This document shows positions 1 to 8,009 of a DNA stretch of 64,000 nt, in pieces. The position numbers were made by a program, and so were the translations under genes. The notes under the pieces are model-generated. The model had not been told where the DNA came from, made no database searches, and saw only the letters and a program-made list of their open reading frames with translations. The stretch comes from Alphaproteobacteria bacterium. Its GTDB lineage: Bacteria; Pseudomonadota; Alphaproteobacteria; Micavibrionales; Micavibrionaceae. Position 1 is the stretch's first letter. Each line of letters begins with the position of its first letter. Where the stretch lies: the NCBI GenBank assembly GCA_021775915.1, contig JAJFGW010000023.1, positions 1 through 64,000 of the forward strand, in the 5' to 3' direction.

Positions 1-324
1 CAGGGGGGAGCCCCCCTTCTTTTCCAGAAAATGCGCCACAGACGCAACAGCCGGGGCCGTGCCCCTGCCCGCCGGTTCAAGGACAATCTGTTCTGCGGCA
101 GGGAGCTGCTCCGTCACCAGCGCACGGTGACGCTCGTTACAAACAACAAACGGAGCCTTTAACGCAGAAACCCGCTGTGCTGTCTTTTGCAAAAAGGATT
201 TACCGCCCATCAATTTCAAAAAAGGCTTGGGTCTTGCCGCCGTTGAAAGCGGCCATAAACGGCGCCCCACACCGCCCGCCAGAATAACAGGCACAATTTC
301 GGATAAATCAGCCTCACGCGGCAT
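1..324 (-). CDS. manC: Mannose-1-phosphate guanylyltransferase, N-terminal part
   Basis: Makes GDP-mannose from mannose-1-phosphate and GTP, the substrate of the Gmd and Fcl enzymes encoded just upstream. The visible 108 residues start MPREADLSEIVPVILAGGVG and contain the nucleotidyltransferase signature LAGGVGRRLWPLS, followed by RPKPFLKLMGG, as in the GDP-mannose pyrophosphorylase family. The frame runs open off the left edge of the window, so the C-terminal part is not seen. The ATG at 324 overlaps the fcl stop codon by 11 bases, which suggests one gmd-fcl-manC transcript with translational coupling. A bifunctional guanylyltransferase/isomerase is possible; its second domain would lie outside the window. 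Confidence 0.88.
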   Translation of the reverse strand, partial: MPREADLSEIVPVILAGGVGRRLWPLSTAARPKPFLKLMGGKSFLQKTAQRVSALKAPFVVCNERHRALVTEQLPAAEQIVLEPAGRGTAPAVASVAHFLEKKGGSPL

Positions 325-1261
325 TTAAAACCTCGTGATTTTGCAGGTAATCTGCAATGACTTTCTCTAGCCCTTCTTTTAATAGCGTTTGCGGCTGCCA
401 GCCCAGCGCCGCAAGTTTACCGCTATCCATAAGCTTGCGGGGCGTGCCGTCCGCTTTATCTGCATTAAACACCAGCTCCCCCTTGTAGCCGGTGATAGAA
501 GCAATCATGTGCGCCAGACCGGCAATAGAAATTTCAGCGCCGCTGCCAACATTGATATGCTCTTCTTCGCTGTAACTTTGCAGTAAAAATACCAGCGCAT
601 CGACGAGGTCATCAACATAGAGAAATTCGCGCAACGGGGTGCCGGTGCCCCAAATTTCAACATGGTCTTTACGAGCCTCTTTGGCAGCGCATATCTTCAT
701 GATGAGTGCCGGAATAACATGGGAGTTTTCAGCATGGTAAGTATCGTCCGGCCCGTAAAGATTACACGGCATCGCGCTTATAAAATTACAGCCATATTGG
801 CTTTGGTAAGCCTGACACATCTTAATCCCGGCGATTTTAGCCACCGCATAAGGTTCATTGGTGGCTTCCAGAGATCCGGTTAGAAGCGCATCTTCCGTTA
901 TAGGCTGCGCCGCTGCGCGTGGATAAATACAAGACGAGCCAAGAAAGAGAAGCTTTTCCACACCGGCCTTATAAGCGCCGTCAATGACATTACTTTCAAT
1001 CATGAGATTATCATAGAGGAATTCGGCAGGGTACGTACTATTCGCCGCTATACCGCCAACCTTTGCCGCCGCGAGGATAACGGCATCCGGCTTATGGGCG
1101 GCCAGCCAATTTTGGGTGTCCGCCTGAACCCGTAAATCCAGATCCGCGGTTAATATATCGCAATTTTCCTGCTGCAAGCGCCTGACCGCCGCACGGCCAA
1201 CCATGCCCTTATGCCCGGCAACCCAGACTTTTTTATTCTGCAGCGAGAAGGATTTGCTCAT
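314..1261 (-). CDS. fcl: GDP-L-fucose synthase
   Basis: Converts GDP-4-keto-6-deoxymannose to GDP-L-fucose (epimerase/reductase), the last step of activated fucose synthesis for surface polysaccharide. The protein has 315 residues, the usual length. It opens with a dinucleotide-binding GHKGMVG motif near residue 17 and has the short-chain dehydrogenase YAVAK catalytic motif near 140, GSSCIYP just before it, and the NLYGPDD segment typical of the family. An AGGG-rich ribosome site seven bases before the ATG supports the start. It overlaps gmd by 29 bases and manC by 11 bases. Confidence 0.94.
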   Translation of the reverse strand: MSKSFSLQNKKVWVAGHKGMVGRAAVRRLQQENCDILTADLDLRVQADTQNWLAAHKPDAVILAAAKVGGIAANSTYPAEFLYDNLMIESNVIDGAYKAGVEKLLFLGSSCIYPRAAAQPITEDALLTGSLEATNEPYAVAKIAGIKMCQAYQSQYGCNFISAMPCNLYGPDDTYHAENSHVIPALIMKICAAKEARKDHVEIWGTGTPLREFLYVDDLVDALVFLLQSYSEEEHINVGSGAEISIAGLAHMIASITGYKGELVFNADKADGTPRKLMDSGKLAALGWQPQTLLKEGLEKVIADYLQNHEVLNAA

Positions 1262-2282
1262 AGCTTTGCCCTCCCTGCAAGGCGCCTATATCCGCAGAAA
1301 CCATTTCCTCGACCAATTGCCCGAACGAAATACGCGGCTTCCAGCCAAGCTTTGCTGATGCTTTAGAGGCATCACCCAGCAATTCATGCACTTCATTGGG
1401 GCGGAAAAACTGCGGATCCACCTGAACCAGAACCCGGCCTGTTTTTCGGTCTATGCCCTTTTCATCAAGTCCTTGTCCCTGCCATGTCAAACTCGTCCCC
1501 GCACAGGCAAAAGCCGCATTGATGAAATCACGCACGCTATGCGCCTTACCCGTCGCCAGCACAAAATCATCCGGCGTGTCTTGCTGCAACATCCGCCACA
1601 TACCTTCGACATAATCACGCGCATGTCCCCAGTCACGGCGCGCATCCAGATTACCGATAGAAAGACTTTCCTGCTGCCCCAGCGCCATCGCTGCCACCGC
1701 CAGAGAGATTTTACGGGTGACAAACTCTTCACCACGCAGCGCACTTTCATGATTAAATAAAACACCATTCGACGCATGAAGACCGTAAGAATCGCGGTAA
1801 TTTCGCACCAGCCAGTAAGCATAAAGCTTAGCCGTTGCATAAGGACTACAAGGTGCAAAAGGAGTGCTTTCATCCTGCGGCGCGGGCGCGGAGCCAAACA
1901 TTTCGGAGCTTGAAGCCTGATAAAAACGAATATCGGTGTCGCGAATGGCCTCGAGCAAACGCAGCGTCCCCAGCGCGTTAATCTGCGCAGTCGCTTCAGG
2001 AACTTCAAAACTGACCCCAACATGGCTTTGCGCGCCGAGATTGTAAATTTCATCCGGCGCTATTGTTTCAATCAAGCGCCGCAAATTACCGCCATCGGTT
2101 AAATCGCCGTAATGAAGGTGGAAATTCCCATTATCAGAAAAAATATCGAGCCGTTGCGTATCGGTGCTGGCGCTGTAGAGCCGCAAGCCATGAACCTCAT
2201 AACCCTTTTCAAGAAGGAACTGCGCCAAAAGCGCCCCGTCCTGCCCTGTAATCCCTGTTATAAAAGCCTTCTTACCTAACAT
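1233..2282 (-). CDS. gmd: GDP-mannose 4,6-dehydratase
   Basis: Converts GDP-mannose to GDP-4-keto-6-deoxymannose, the first committed step to GDP-fucose or GDP-rhamnose. The N-terminus has the Rossmann motif ITGITGQDGALLAQFL, then SSSEMFG, the YATAK catalytic motif, and the NHES...RRGEE-like and RRDWGHARDYVEGMW segments that are specific to Gmd. The frame extends to a GTG at 2294, but the ATG at 2282 (MLGKKAFITG) places the nucleotide-binding strand where the family has it and is preferred. First gene of the gmd-fcl-manC set. Confidence 0.94.
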   Translation of the reverse strand: MLGKKAFITGITGQDGALLAQFLLEKGYEVHGLRLYSASTDTQRLDIFSDNGNFHLHYGDLTDGGNLRRLIETIAPDEIYNLGAQSHVGVSFEVPEATAQINALGTLRLLEAIRDTDIRFYQASSSEMFGSAPAPQDESTPFAPCSPYATAKLYAYWLVRNYRDSYGLHASNGVLFNHESALRGEEFVTRKISLAVAAMALGQQESLSIGNLDARRDWGHARDYVEGMWRMLQQDTPDDFVLATGKAHSVRDFINAAFACAGTSLTWQGQGLDEKGIDRKTGRVLVQVDPQFFRPNEVHELLGDASKASAKLGWKPRISFGQLVEEMVSADIGALQGGQSYEQILLAAE

Positions 2283-2357
2283 GCGTGAGTACACCAGCGG
2301 TTGTTACGATGGTATGCATTTAGCCTAAAAATGGAAAAAAGACAAGGTTTTTGAGGG

Positions 2358-2663
2358 TTAGGAGTTATTAAAATTCATAGTATTATTTTGCTGCTGAGCA
2401 ACAACAAGGTCCGGTGTCATATCCGGCTGCGGCCCTACCGCCGGTGCCTTTGTCTCAGCATTCGCGGTTTTGGCATTAAATTCACCGCTTGTGCCTTCCG
2501 GCGCGGCAGCATTAACATTAAGCCCCATTTCCTGAAGTCCGGCCTGCAACTGACGAAAACTCAGAGACGACTCCGATCCGTCACTGGGCAGTAATGTCGA
2601 GGATTCGGCATTATCAAGCGCCTCATTGACAGATGTTTCTTCCGGGATCATAGAAGCGCTCAT
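2358..2663 (-). CDS. Small acidic unknown protein
   Basis: A 101-residue protein of unknown function, rich in Ser, Glu, Ala and Asn, with no membrane segment or signal peptide and no motif I recognise. A strong AGGAGGG ribosome site sits six bases before the ATG. The start overlaps the stop of the upstream gene by four bases (ATGA), so the two are co-translated and probably work together. Low-complexity composition suggests a flexible or intrinsically disordered protein. Confidence 0.6.
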   Translation of the reverse strand: MSASMIPEETSVNEALDNAESSTLLPSDGSESSLSFRQLQAGLQEMGLNVNAAAPEGTSGEFNAKTANAETKAPAVGPQPDMTPDLVVAQQQNNTMNFNNS

Positions 2664-2989
2664 ACCACCCTCCTGACTTCAACATAGGCCACACGGGTGA
2701 TGTTCTCTGGAAAACCTTCACCGGCAACATATTCTACCAGCCCCACTTGCGTGTTATTCGCGATACGTTCAAAGATTTCTCCGCCCTGATAAGGCATCTC
2801 GGCGATACGTTCATACCCGGCCTTAAACAAAATATTCTCATCACTCACAGACACAGTATAAGTTTCCGCGTCCGGCAAGCTGGCCGGAACGATAATGACT
2901 ACCGTATTTCCTTTTCCGAGTAAAAAATCGCAACGTTCAAACACAATATACCCCGCATAATTCGTATTATCAGTATGCCTGCGGAGCAT
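2660..2989 (-). CDS. Unknown small protein
   Basis: A 109-residue protein with alternating hydrophobic beta-strand-like segments (GYIVFERCDFLLGKG, TVVIIVPASLP) and no signal peptide. I do not recognise a family. It is translationally coupled to the disordered-looking protein downstream. No strong ribosome site precedes the ATG at 2989, so the exact start is less certain than the frame. Confidence 0.55.
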   Translation of the reverse strand: MLRRHTDNTNYAGYIVFERCDFLLGKGNTVVIIVPASLPDAETYTVSVSDENILFKAGYERIAEMPYQGGEIFERIANNTQVGLVEYVAGEGFPENITRVAYVEVRRVV

Positions 2990-3031
2990 TAAGATGCGAT
3001 GAAAAATACATTGGATTTTAGCTAAATTTGA

Positions 3032-3916
3032 TTATTCTGCCGCATCAGGCCGCGATTCCAGACGCTTACGGCGTTTGAAGGGGTGCGCGAGTTGCTGCAA
3101 AAAACCGGGCGGCATGTACTCGTTAATACCGATATTGACCGGCGGACGGTGCGACGGATTGATATAGGTACCAAAAAGCTGGTCCCACAGCACTAAATTC
3201 TCTCCGTAATTCTTGTTTCCTTCCTTAATATCGCGGCTGTGGTGCCAGCGATGCAGGCCAGGGGTATTGAATATCCATGATAAGGGACCGAAACGCATTT
3301 CTATATTACAGTGCGTCAACATGCCGATAAAAGCCGTAATCGCCGAAAGCCAGATCAGAACCTCCATCGGCGCGCCTAAACCAAGCAAAATCGCCATACC
3401 GAGTAGAATACTGACAATACTATCAACAAAATGAAACCGCCCGGTATTGATGATCCAGAGCCGTGTGACGCTGTGATGGATGGAATGAAACCGCCATAAC
3501 GGATACCAGTCATGGCCTAACCGGTGCGCCCAGTACAAACCAAATTCAGCGCTAGCCACGCCCATAATGACCTGTATCCATAGCGGCCAGTCCCGTGGCC
3601 AGACCCCGTGACCCGGCTCCGCCATAGGCGTTACAAGCGAAGCCAACCCAATCGCTGTACTAAATATAACCAAAGTCTGAACGCTTCCCTTGCTGAGCAA
3701 GGTATGGGCAATATTGGCAAAGGTCTGACCATCATCCTCGTTCCATACCGGCTCGTGTGGCATAAATTGCTCAAGCGCATAAAGAGACACAGCCAGAAAA
3801 AGATAAGCGAGGTTAAAAAACACAACAGGCATATCAAGCACAAAGCCATAGCTCGTAATCAACATACATATAATTAATAAACCGGGCCAGGAAACCCACG
3901 AAAGCGCATATCTCAT
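3032..3916 (-). CDS. Sterol desaturase / fatty acid hydroxylase family membrane enzyme
   Basis: A 294-residue integral membrane protein with at least four hydrophobic segments. It carries the histidine clusters of the di-iron fatty acid hydroxylase superfamily: HRLGH near residue 131, HSIHH near 144, and HRWHH near 221. These bind the two irons that activate oxygen to hydroxylate or desaturate a lipid. The substrate cannot be read from sequence; bacterial members act on sterols, carotenoids, ornithine lipids or alkylglycerols. A GAGAGGGG ribosome site precedes the ATG at 3916. It stands alone, divergent from the DUF3147 gene. Confidence 0.85.
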   Translation of the reverse strand: MRYALSWVSWPGLLIICMLITSYGFVLDMPVVFFNLAYLFLAVSLYALEQFMPHEPVWNEDDGQTFANIAHTLLSKGSVQTLVIFSTAIGLASLVTPMAEPGHGVWPRDWPLWIQVIMGVASAEFGLYWAHRLGHDWYPLWRFHSIHHSVTRLWIINTGRFHFVDSIVSILLGMAILLGLGAPMEVLIWLSAITAFIGMLTHCNIEMRFGPLSWIFNTPGLHRWHHSRDIKEGNKNYGENLVLWDQLFGTYINPSHRPPVNIGINEYMPPGFLQQLAHPFKRRKRLESRPDAAE

Positions 3917-3980
3917 TGTCTAAACCCCTCTCTTCATATATCACAGAAACTATACAGAATAGAACAGGGACACAACAAAA

Positions 3981-4319
3981 ATGATATTCATGACATTCAA
4001 AGTTTTTGCTTCAGCAATCGTCATTGCCTTTGCTTCGTGGCTTTCCGGCAAAAGACCAGAACTGGCCGGGTTTATCGTCGCCCTGCCGCTTGTAACGCTA
4101 CTTGTACTGCCTTTTTCCTATATGGAACATCAAGACCCCGCAAATAGCGTCCTATTTGCCCGCAGTATTTTTGTAGCCATACCGCTAACTTTGCTTTTCT
4201 TCGTACCTTTCCTGTTTGCCACCAAGCTGCAATTTGGATTCTGGTGGCTTTACATCGCCGGACTGATATTTCTTATCGGCACTTATTTTATTCACAAATG
4301 GATACTCTCCCTGCTCTGA
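3981..4319 (+). CDS. DUF3147-like small membrane protein
   Basis: A 112-residue protein with four predicted membrane helices and short loops. The pattern FASWLSGKRPELAGFIVALPL, with an early Gly-Lys-Arg loop, resembles DUF3147 membrane proteins, whose function is unknown. It is divergent from the sterol desaturase-like gene, with about 64 bases between the two starts. A CAGGGA ribosome site precedes the ATG. Confidence 0.65.
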   Translation: MIFMTFKVFASAIVIAFASWLSGKRPELAGFIVALPLVTLLVLPFSYMEHQDPANSVLFARSIFVAIPLTLLFFVPFLFATKLQFGFWWLYIAGLIFLIGTYFIHKWILSLL

Positions 4320-4419
4320 ATACGGCAGTAATCATGTAGAAAAAAGTAACCTTTTCGGTGTAAGCATAAGGTTAGGTTTAGATCTCGCTAATGTTCACAA
4401 AAATGGATACGAGGCAGTC

Positions 4420-4740
4420 ATGCACGTTACTTTTAACAACCGCTTTGAGATCGTTGAAAATTACGACGGCAAAAGACGCATTCACTACAAACATAATTTG
4501 CGGTGTGCGCTCAATGTGTTCATCGAAAAATCAAAGCCGCATACCAACCCCGGCCTTCCACCTCCCGAGCGTGACTGGGAAATCATAATGGAAGGCGCCA
4601 GCAAGGCCGTTGTTAATGAATTCAAAATCAAACTGGCCGGTGATTTAGCCACATATATCAAACGACGGGTAAAAAAAAGAGCCAACGAACTTGCCTATAA
4701 TGACCTGGAAAAACTGGCAACAGTAAGGAGCATTCATTAG
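4420..4740 (+). CDS. Unknown protein upstream of CBS gene
   Basis: A 106-residue basic, soluble protein (MHVTFNNRFEIVENYDGKRR...) without a recognised domain. A GAGG ribosome site lies six bases before the ATG at 4420. Its stop is two bases before the start of the CBS-domain gene, so the two probably form an operon and may be functionally linked. I cannot assign a role. Confidence 0.6.
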   Translation: MHVTFNNRFEIVENYDGKRRIHYKHNLRCALNVFIEKSKPHTNPGLPPPERDWEIIMEGASKAVVNEFKIKLAGDLATYIKRRVKKRANELAYNDLEKLATVRSIH

Positions 4741-4742
4741 TC

Positions 4743-5150
4743 ATGAGCAGTCCAAAAATATCAGATGCATTAACTATTAGTCTTAACAAACGTGAGATTA
4801 ATGAAGATACAACTATCGCCGAAGCGATCAAAACCATGCAATCTGTTAAATATAATTGCCTTCTGGTCAAAGACAAAGACGGCAAAGGCATCGGCATATT
4901 ATCCGAACATGATATTGCCAACGCTTTTGCCGACGAAGGAGACGAAGCAAAAATCGCCCGCACATCCGATTTTATGGCAATGGACACGACTTGCGCCCGG
5001 GATAGCCAAACGCTTGATGAAATTATCAAACTAATGGCAAAAGAAAATATTCGCTATATTCCCATTATCTCGGAAAACGGTTCTGTCATTAGCTTTGTCT
5101 CTATCATGGAGCTTCTAATGGCCAAAATGACTCATTCTGCAACTTGTTAG
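4743..5150 (+). CDS. Tandem CBS-domain protein
   Basis: A 135-residue protein made almost entirely of a CBS pair: the first around residues 15-65 (TTIAEAIKTMQSVKYNCLLVKD, ending GILSEHDI), the second around 80-133 (TLDEIIKLMAKENIRYIPII). CBS pairs bind adenosine nucleotides and act as energy or redox sensors; stand-alone ones often regulate partner proteins. The AAGGAG in the 3' end of the preceding gene may serve as its ribosome site. It lies about 70 bases upstream of the bufferin operon, but a shared transcript is only a guess. Confidence 0.85.
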   Translation: MSSPKISDALTISLNKREINEDTTIAEAIKTMQSVKYNCLLVKDKDGKGIGILSEHDIANAFADEGDEAKIARTSDFMAMDTTCARDSQTLDEIIKLMAKENIRYIPIISENGSVISFVSIMELLMAKMTHSATC

Positions 5151-5224
5151 TAACTTTTTAGGTTGCCCCTGCGAATTTCAACACGTAACCTAAAATGCTA
5201 AATTAAATAGAGGAGAAAATGACC

Positions 5225-5548
5225 ATGAGTATTAAAAAAGTAGTAACTGCTGGTTTTGTTGCAGGTAGCGTTGCCTTGGCTATTGCTGGTGCGACAACAG
5301 TTGATGCCAAAGAAGGCGCTGAAAAAGAAAAATGCTACGGCGTTGTAAAAGCATCCCACAATGATTGTGCCAATGCTTCAAAAACCCATAGCTGTATGGC
5401 CCAGGCCACAGTTGATGGCGATGGCGGTGAGTTTATCGTCATGCCAAAAGGTGTGTGCGAAAAACTGGTTGGCGGTTCAACTGCTCCCATGATGAAGGAA
5501 GATGAAACACACGGCCATTCCGACATGAAAATGGAAAAAGAAGGCTAA
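5225..5548 (+). CDS. bufA1: Bufferin precursor BufA1 (DUF2282)
   Basis: Precursor of a bufferin, a ribosomally made, post-translationally modified protein reported to bind copper in the periplasm. The protein has an N-terminal signal peptide (hydrophobic GFVAGSVALAIAGATT, cleavage near VDA) and the four conserved cysteines of the family in KCYGV, DCAN, SCMA and VCEKL, the last followed by VGGS. The His/Met-rich tail (HGHSDMKMEKEG) could help bind metal. The AGGAG at 5211-5215 fits the ATG at 5225 (nine bases) better than the ATG at 5219 (three bases). First gene of bufA1-bufB-bufC-doxX. Confidence 0.92.
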   Translation: MSIKKVVTAGFVAGSVALAIAGATTVDAKEGAEKEKCYGVVKASHNDCANASKTHSCMAQATVDGDGGEFIVMPKGVCEKLVGGSTAPMMKEDETHGHSDMKMEKEG

Positions 5549-5555
5549 AAACATC

Positions 5556-6419
5556 ATGCACCCGACCCCGGAAAATCTTCCTAAAAAGGAATCCGGGATC
5601 GGGTTGCGTACTCCGCATTACAAAACAATCCTTGAAGAGAAACCGACTATTGGCTGGATAGAGGCCCATCCCGAAAACTATTTCGGCGGCGGAGCGCATC
5701 GCCATTACCTTAGCAAGGCAAGAGAGCTTTACCCTTTAAGTTTACATGCCGTTGGTCTGTCTCTCGGTTCTGACCAGCCTGTTTGCGAAGAGCATATGCG
5801 GCAAGTAAAGGAATTAATTGAAATTTACGAGCCATTCCAGGTCTCCGACCATGCCTCATGGAGCGCCAGCGGTAATGCGCACCTGAATGACCTGCTGCCA
5901 CTACCATACACAGAAGAAAGCCTGAAACGGCTCTGTGAGAACATAGACCGAGTACAAAGCTATTTTGGCCGCACCATACTGGTTGAAAACCCTTCGAGCT
6001 ATGTCGCCTTTGCTGTAAACGACATGAGCGAATATGAATTTATGAACGAGGCCGCAAAACGTACAGAATGCGGGATCCTGCTCGACGTTAATAACATCTA
6101 CGTCCAGTCACAAAATCACGATTTTGATCCTTATCATTACATTGACAATATCAATAGCGCGGCCGTTGGTGAAATTCACCTCGCGGGGCATATTAAACGC
6201 GATTTTGACGGCGGGTCTATTCTTGTCGACAGCCACAATCAATACGTCAAACATGCCGTGTGGGAGCTCTATGAGCATACGATCACAAAAACAGGTGCGG
6301 TGCCGACATTGATAGAGTGGGACACAGATTTACCGCCGCTCAGTGAGCTTGTCCGGGAAGCGGGTAAAGCACAGAAAATTATAGACGCACACGAGGCAAA
6401 ATCCCATGCGGCTGAATGA
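5556..6419 (+). CDS. bufB: MNIO-family bufferin maturase BufB (DUF692)
   Basis: A 287-residue multinuclear non-heme iron dependent oxidase. Enzymes of this family turn cysteines of their precursor peptides into thiooxazole-type heterocycles; here the substrate should be the BufA protein encoded just upstream. The TIM-barrel start GIGLRTPHYKTIL, the EAHPENYFGG and SLHAVGLSLGS segments, DHASWS and ENPSSYVAF with LDVNNIYV are those of DUF692 and carry the iron ligands (His, Asp, Glu). Full length. The stop overlaps bufC by 14 bases, implying coupling with its recognition partner. Confidence 0.94.
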   Translation: MHPTPENLPKKESGIGLRTPHYKTILEEKPTIGWIEAHPENYFGGGAHRHYLSKARELYPLSLHAVGLSLGSDQPVCEEHMRQVKELIEIYEPFQVSDHASWSASGNAHLNDLLPLPYTEESLKRLCENIDRVQSYFGRTILVENPSSYVAFAVNDMSEYEFMNEAAKRTECGILLDVNNIYVQSQNHDFDPYHYIDNINSAAVGEIHLAGHIKRDFDGGSILVDSHNQYVKHAVWELYEHTITKTGAVPTLIEWDTDLPPLSELVREAGKAQKIIDAHEAKSHAAE

Positions 6420-7188
6420 CGTACAGAAAAATTTCAAAGACAGAATTACAGGGCAAGAAAAGCCGGATCAAAACTCAGAATTTTCAGAGCTTTTTGAAAC
6501 AGGTGCCATATCACTTGAAAACCGTTTTAGCGTCTACCAAAATAATGTCCTGAAAAGCCTGACCGATGTTGTCATCGCCACCTACCCTCTGATTGAAAGC
6601 CTGACTGGAATCGAATTTTTACGGGGAGCCGCGCGCCTTTATATACAAGACAACCTTCCGGAAAAAAGTAATCTGAATGATTACGGCGGTAATTTTTCGA
6701 CCTTCATTGAAGGCTTCGAACCGGCAAAAAACCTACCTTATTTGCCCGACATCGCCCGTATGGAATGGGCCATGAATGAAGCCTATTACGCACCAGATGA
6801 TAGCGCCCTTAATATGCAGGAACTACAAAATATCGCTGAAGAGGATTTTGAACATCTGACATTTTCTCTACGGCACTCATGCCGCTTCATCCGCTCAAAT
6901 TACCCCTTATATGAAATTCGTGATTTTTGTCTAGAAAAAGACCGGGTCGGTCATTTGAATATCGATAGCGGCAACGCCAACCTATTGATATTACGTTCTG
7001 AATTAGAACCTCACATTCTTGAAATTGAGAGCGGTGAATACGACTTATTAAAAAACATCGAACAAGGAAAAACAATTTCACAATCCCTTGAAACCATTTC
7101 ATCCGATGAACCGAATTTAGACCTAGGAGAAATTTTACAAAAACATTTCAGTCTGGGGACATTTTCCAGTTTTGAGATCAGGAGTTAG
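6406..7188 (+). CDS. bufC: BufC, DUF2063 partner of the bufferin maturase
   Basis: A 260-residue DUF2063 protein. Known members carry an N-terminal helical domain and work with the MNIO enzyme as substrate-recognition partner. Here the N-terminal half has the family pattern RFSVYQNNVLKSLTDVVIATYPLIESLTG, then a YGGNFSTFIEG region and LPDIARMEWAMNEAYYA. It overlaps bufB and is followed after three bases by doxX, as expected in bufferin operons. Confidence 0.92.
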   Translation: MRLNDVQKNFKDRITGQEKPDQNSEFSELFETGAISLENRFSVYQNNVLKSLTDVVIATYPLIESLTGIEFLRGAARLYIQDNLPEKSNLNDYGGNFSTFIEGFEPAKNLPYLPDIARMEWAMNEAYYAPDDSALNMQELQNIAEEDFEHLTFSLRHSCRFIRSNYPLYEIRDFCLEKDRVGHLNIDSGNANLLILRSELEPHILEIESGEYDLLKNIEQGKTISQSLETISSDEPNLDLGEILQKHFSLGTFSSFEIRS

Positions 7189-7191
7189 AAC

Positions 7192-7671
7192 ATGAAAGCT
7201 TTAGTGATAAAAATTAACGACATGATTGAGCCATTGCGCGGCATTGCAAATAAATTTGCGTCCCCGCTACTTGACCTAGGGTTCCGGCTTTATGTCGCCG
7301 AAGACTTTTTTCGCTCCGGCCTTGGGCGTTTCAATAACTATTTAGATGGAAACTGGGACACGCAGCTCTTCCTGTTTGAAATGGAACATCCGGTCGCCGG
7401 CCTTGACGCAGCTTTAGTCGCGCCGATGACAACAGCAGCAGAGCTTATCCTTCCCGTGCTTCTTGCTCTTGGGCTATTTACACGCTTTGGCGCTGCCGGA
7501 ATTTTTGTTATGGCGCTCGTCATTCAAATGACATACCTGGAAAATTTCCAACACATCCTCTGGATGACCTTAATGCTGAGTGTCTTTATCAAAGGGCCGG
7601 GCGTTATTTCCCTTGATTTCCTGATGCAAAAGCGGCTAAAAAAATGCAAAGATGAGATTTGCCAAGCATAA
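7192..7671 (+). CDS. DoxX-family membrane protein
   Basis: A 159-residue integral membrane protein with four helices of the DoxX/DoxD superfamily (GFRLYVAEDFFRSGLGRF, AAELILPVLLALGLFTRFGAAGI). DoxX proteins are frequent last genes of bufferin operons and may take part in electron transfer or redox support at the membrane; the exact job is not established. An AGGAG seven bases before the ATG supports the start. Confidence 0.87.
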   Translation: MKALVIKINDMIEPLRGIANKFASPLLDLGFRLYVAEDFFRSGLGRFNNYLDGNWDTQLFLFEMEHPVAGLDAALVAPMTTAAELILPVLLALGLFTRFGAAGIFVMALVIQMTYLENFQHILWMTLMLSVFIKGPGVISLDFLMQKRLKKCKDEICQA

Positions 7672-7680
7672 GGAAATAAA

Positions 7681-7920
7681 ATGAGTGACGCTGTAATTGC
7701 TGCAAAAGAACCTGCTAAAGTCGAGCTGGAAGAGGGGAAAAATTACTTCTTCTGCACCTGCGGAAAATCAAGCAAACAGCCTTTCTGTGATGGCTCCCAC
7801 TCCGGTACCGATTTCACGCCCCATATGTTTACAGCCGAAAAAGACGGCAAGGCGTGGCTATGCCAATGTAAACGCACGGGGAAACAACCCTTCTGCGATG
7901 GGTCTCATTCAAAGCTTTAA
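7681..7920 (+). CDS. CDGSH-type iron-sulfur protein
   Basis: A 79-residue protein with two CDGSH zinc-finger-like motifs, each Cys-x-Cys-x(8)-Cys-x(3)-His: CTCGKSSKQPFCDGSH near residue 25 and CQCKRTGKQPFCDGSH near 61. Each is expected to hold one [2Fe-2S] cluster with three Cys and one His ligand. A spacing of nine bases from doxX and an AAGGAA ribosome site suggest it is co-transcribed with the bufferin operon. A redox role next to a copper-handling operon is plausible but inferred. Confidence 0.93.
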   Translation: MSDAVIAAKEPAKVELEEGKNYFFCTCGKSSKQPFCDGSHSGTDFTPHMFTAEKDGKAWLCQCKRTGKQPFCDGSHSKL

Positions 7921-8009
7921 ATCAACTAGCTAGCGAGAGCGCTTCCTCCTTAAAAGGCGAAAGATGTTTATGCTTATCTTGAAATCGAAAGATAGGGCAA
8001 GACTGCTGA

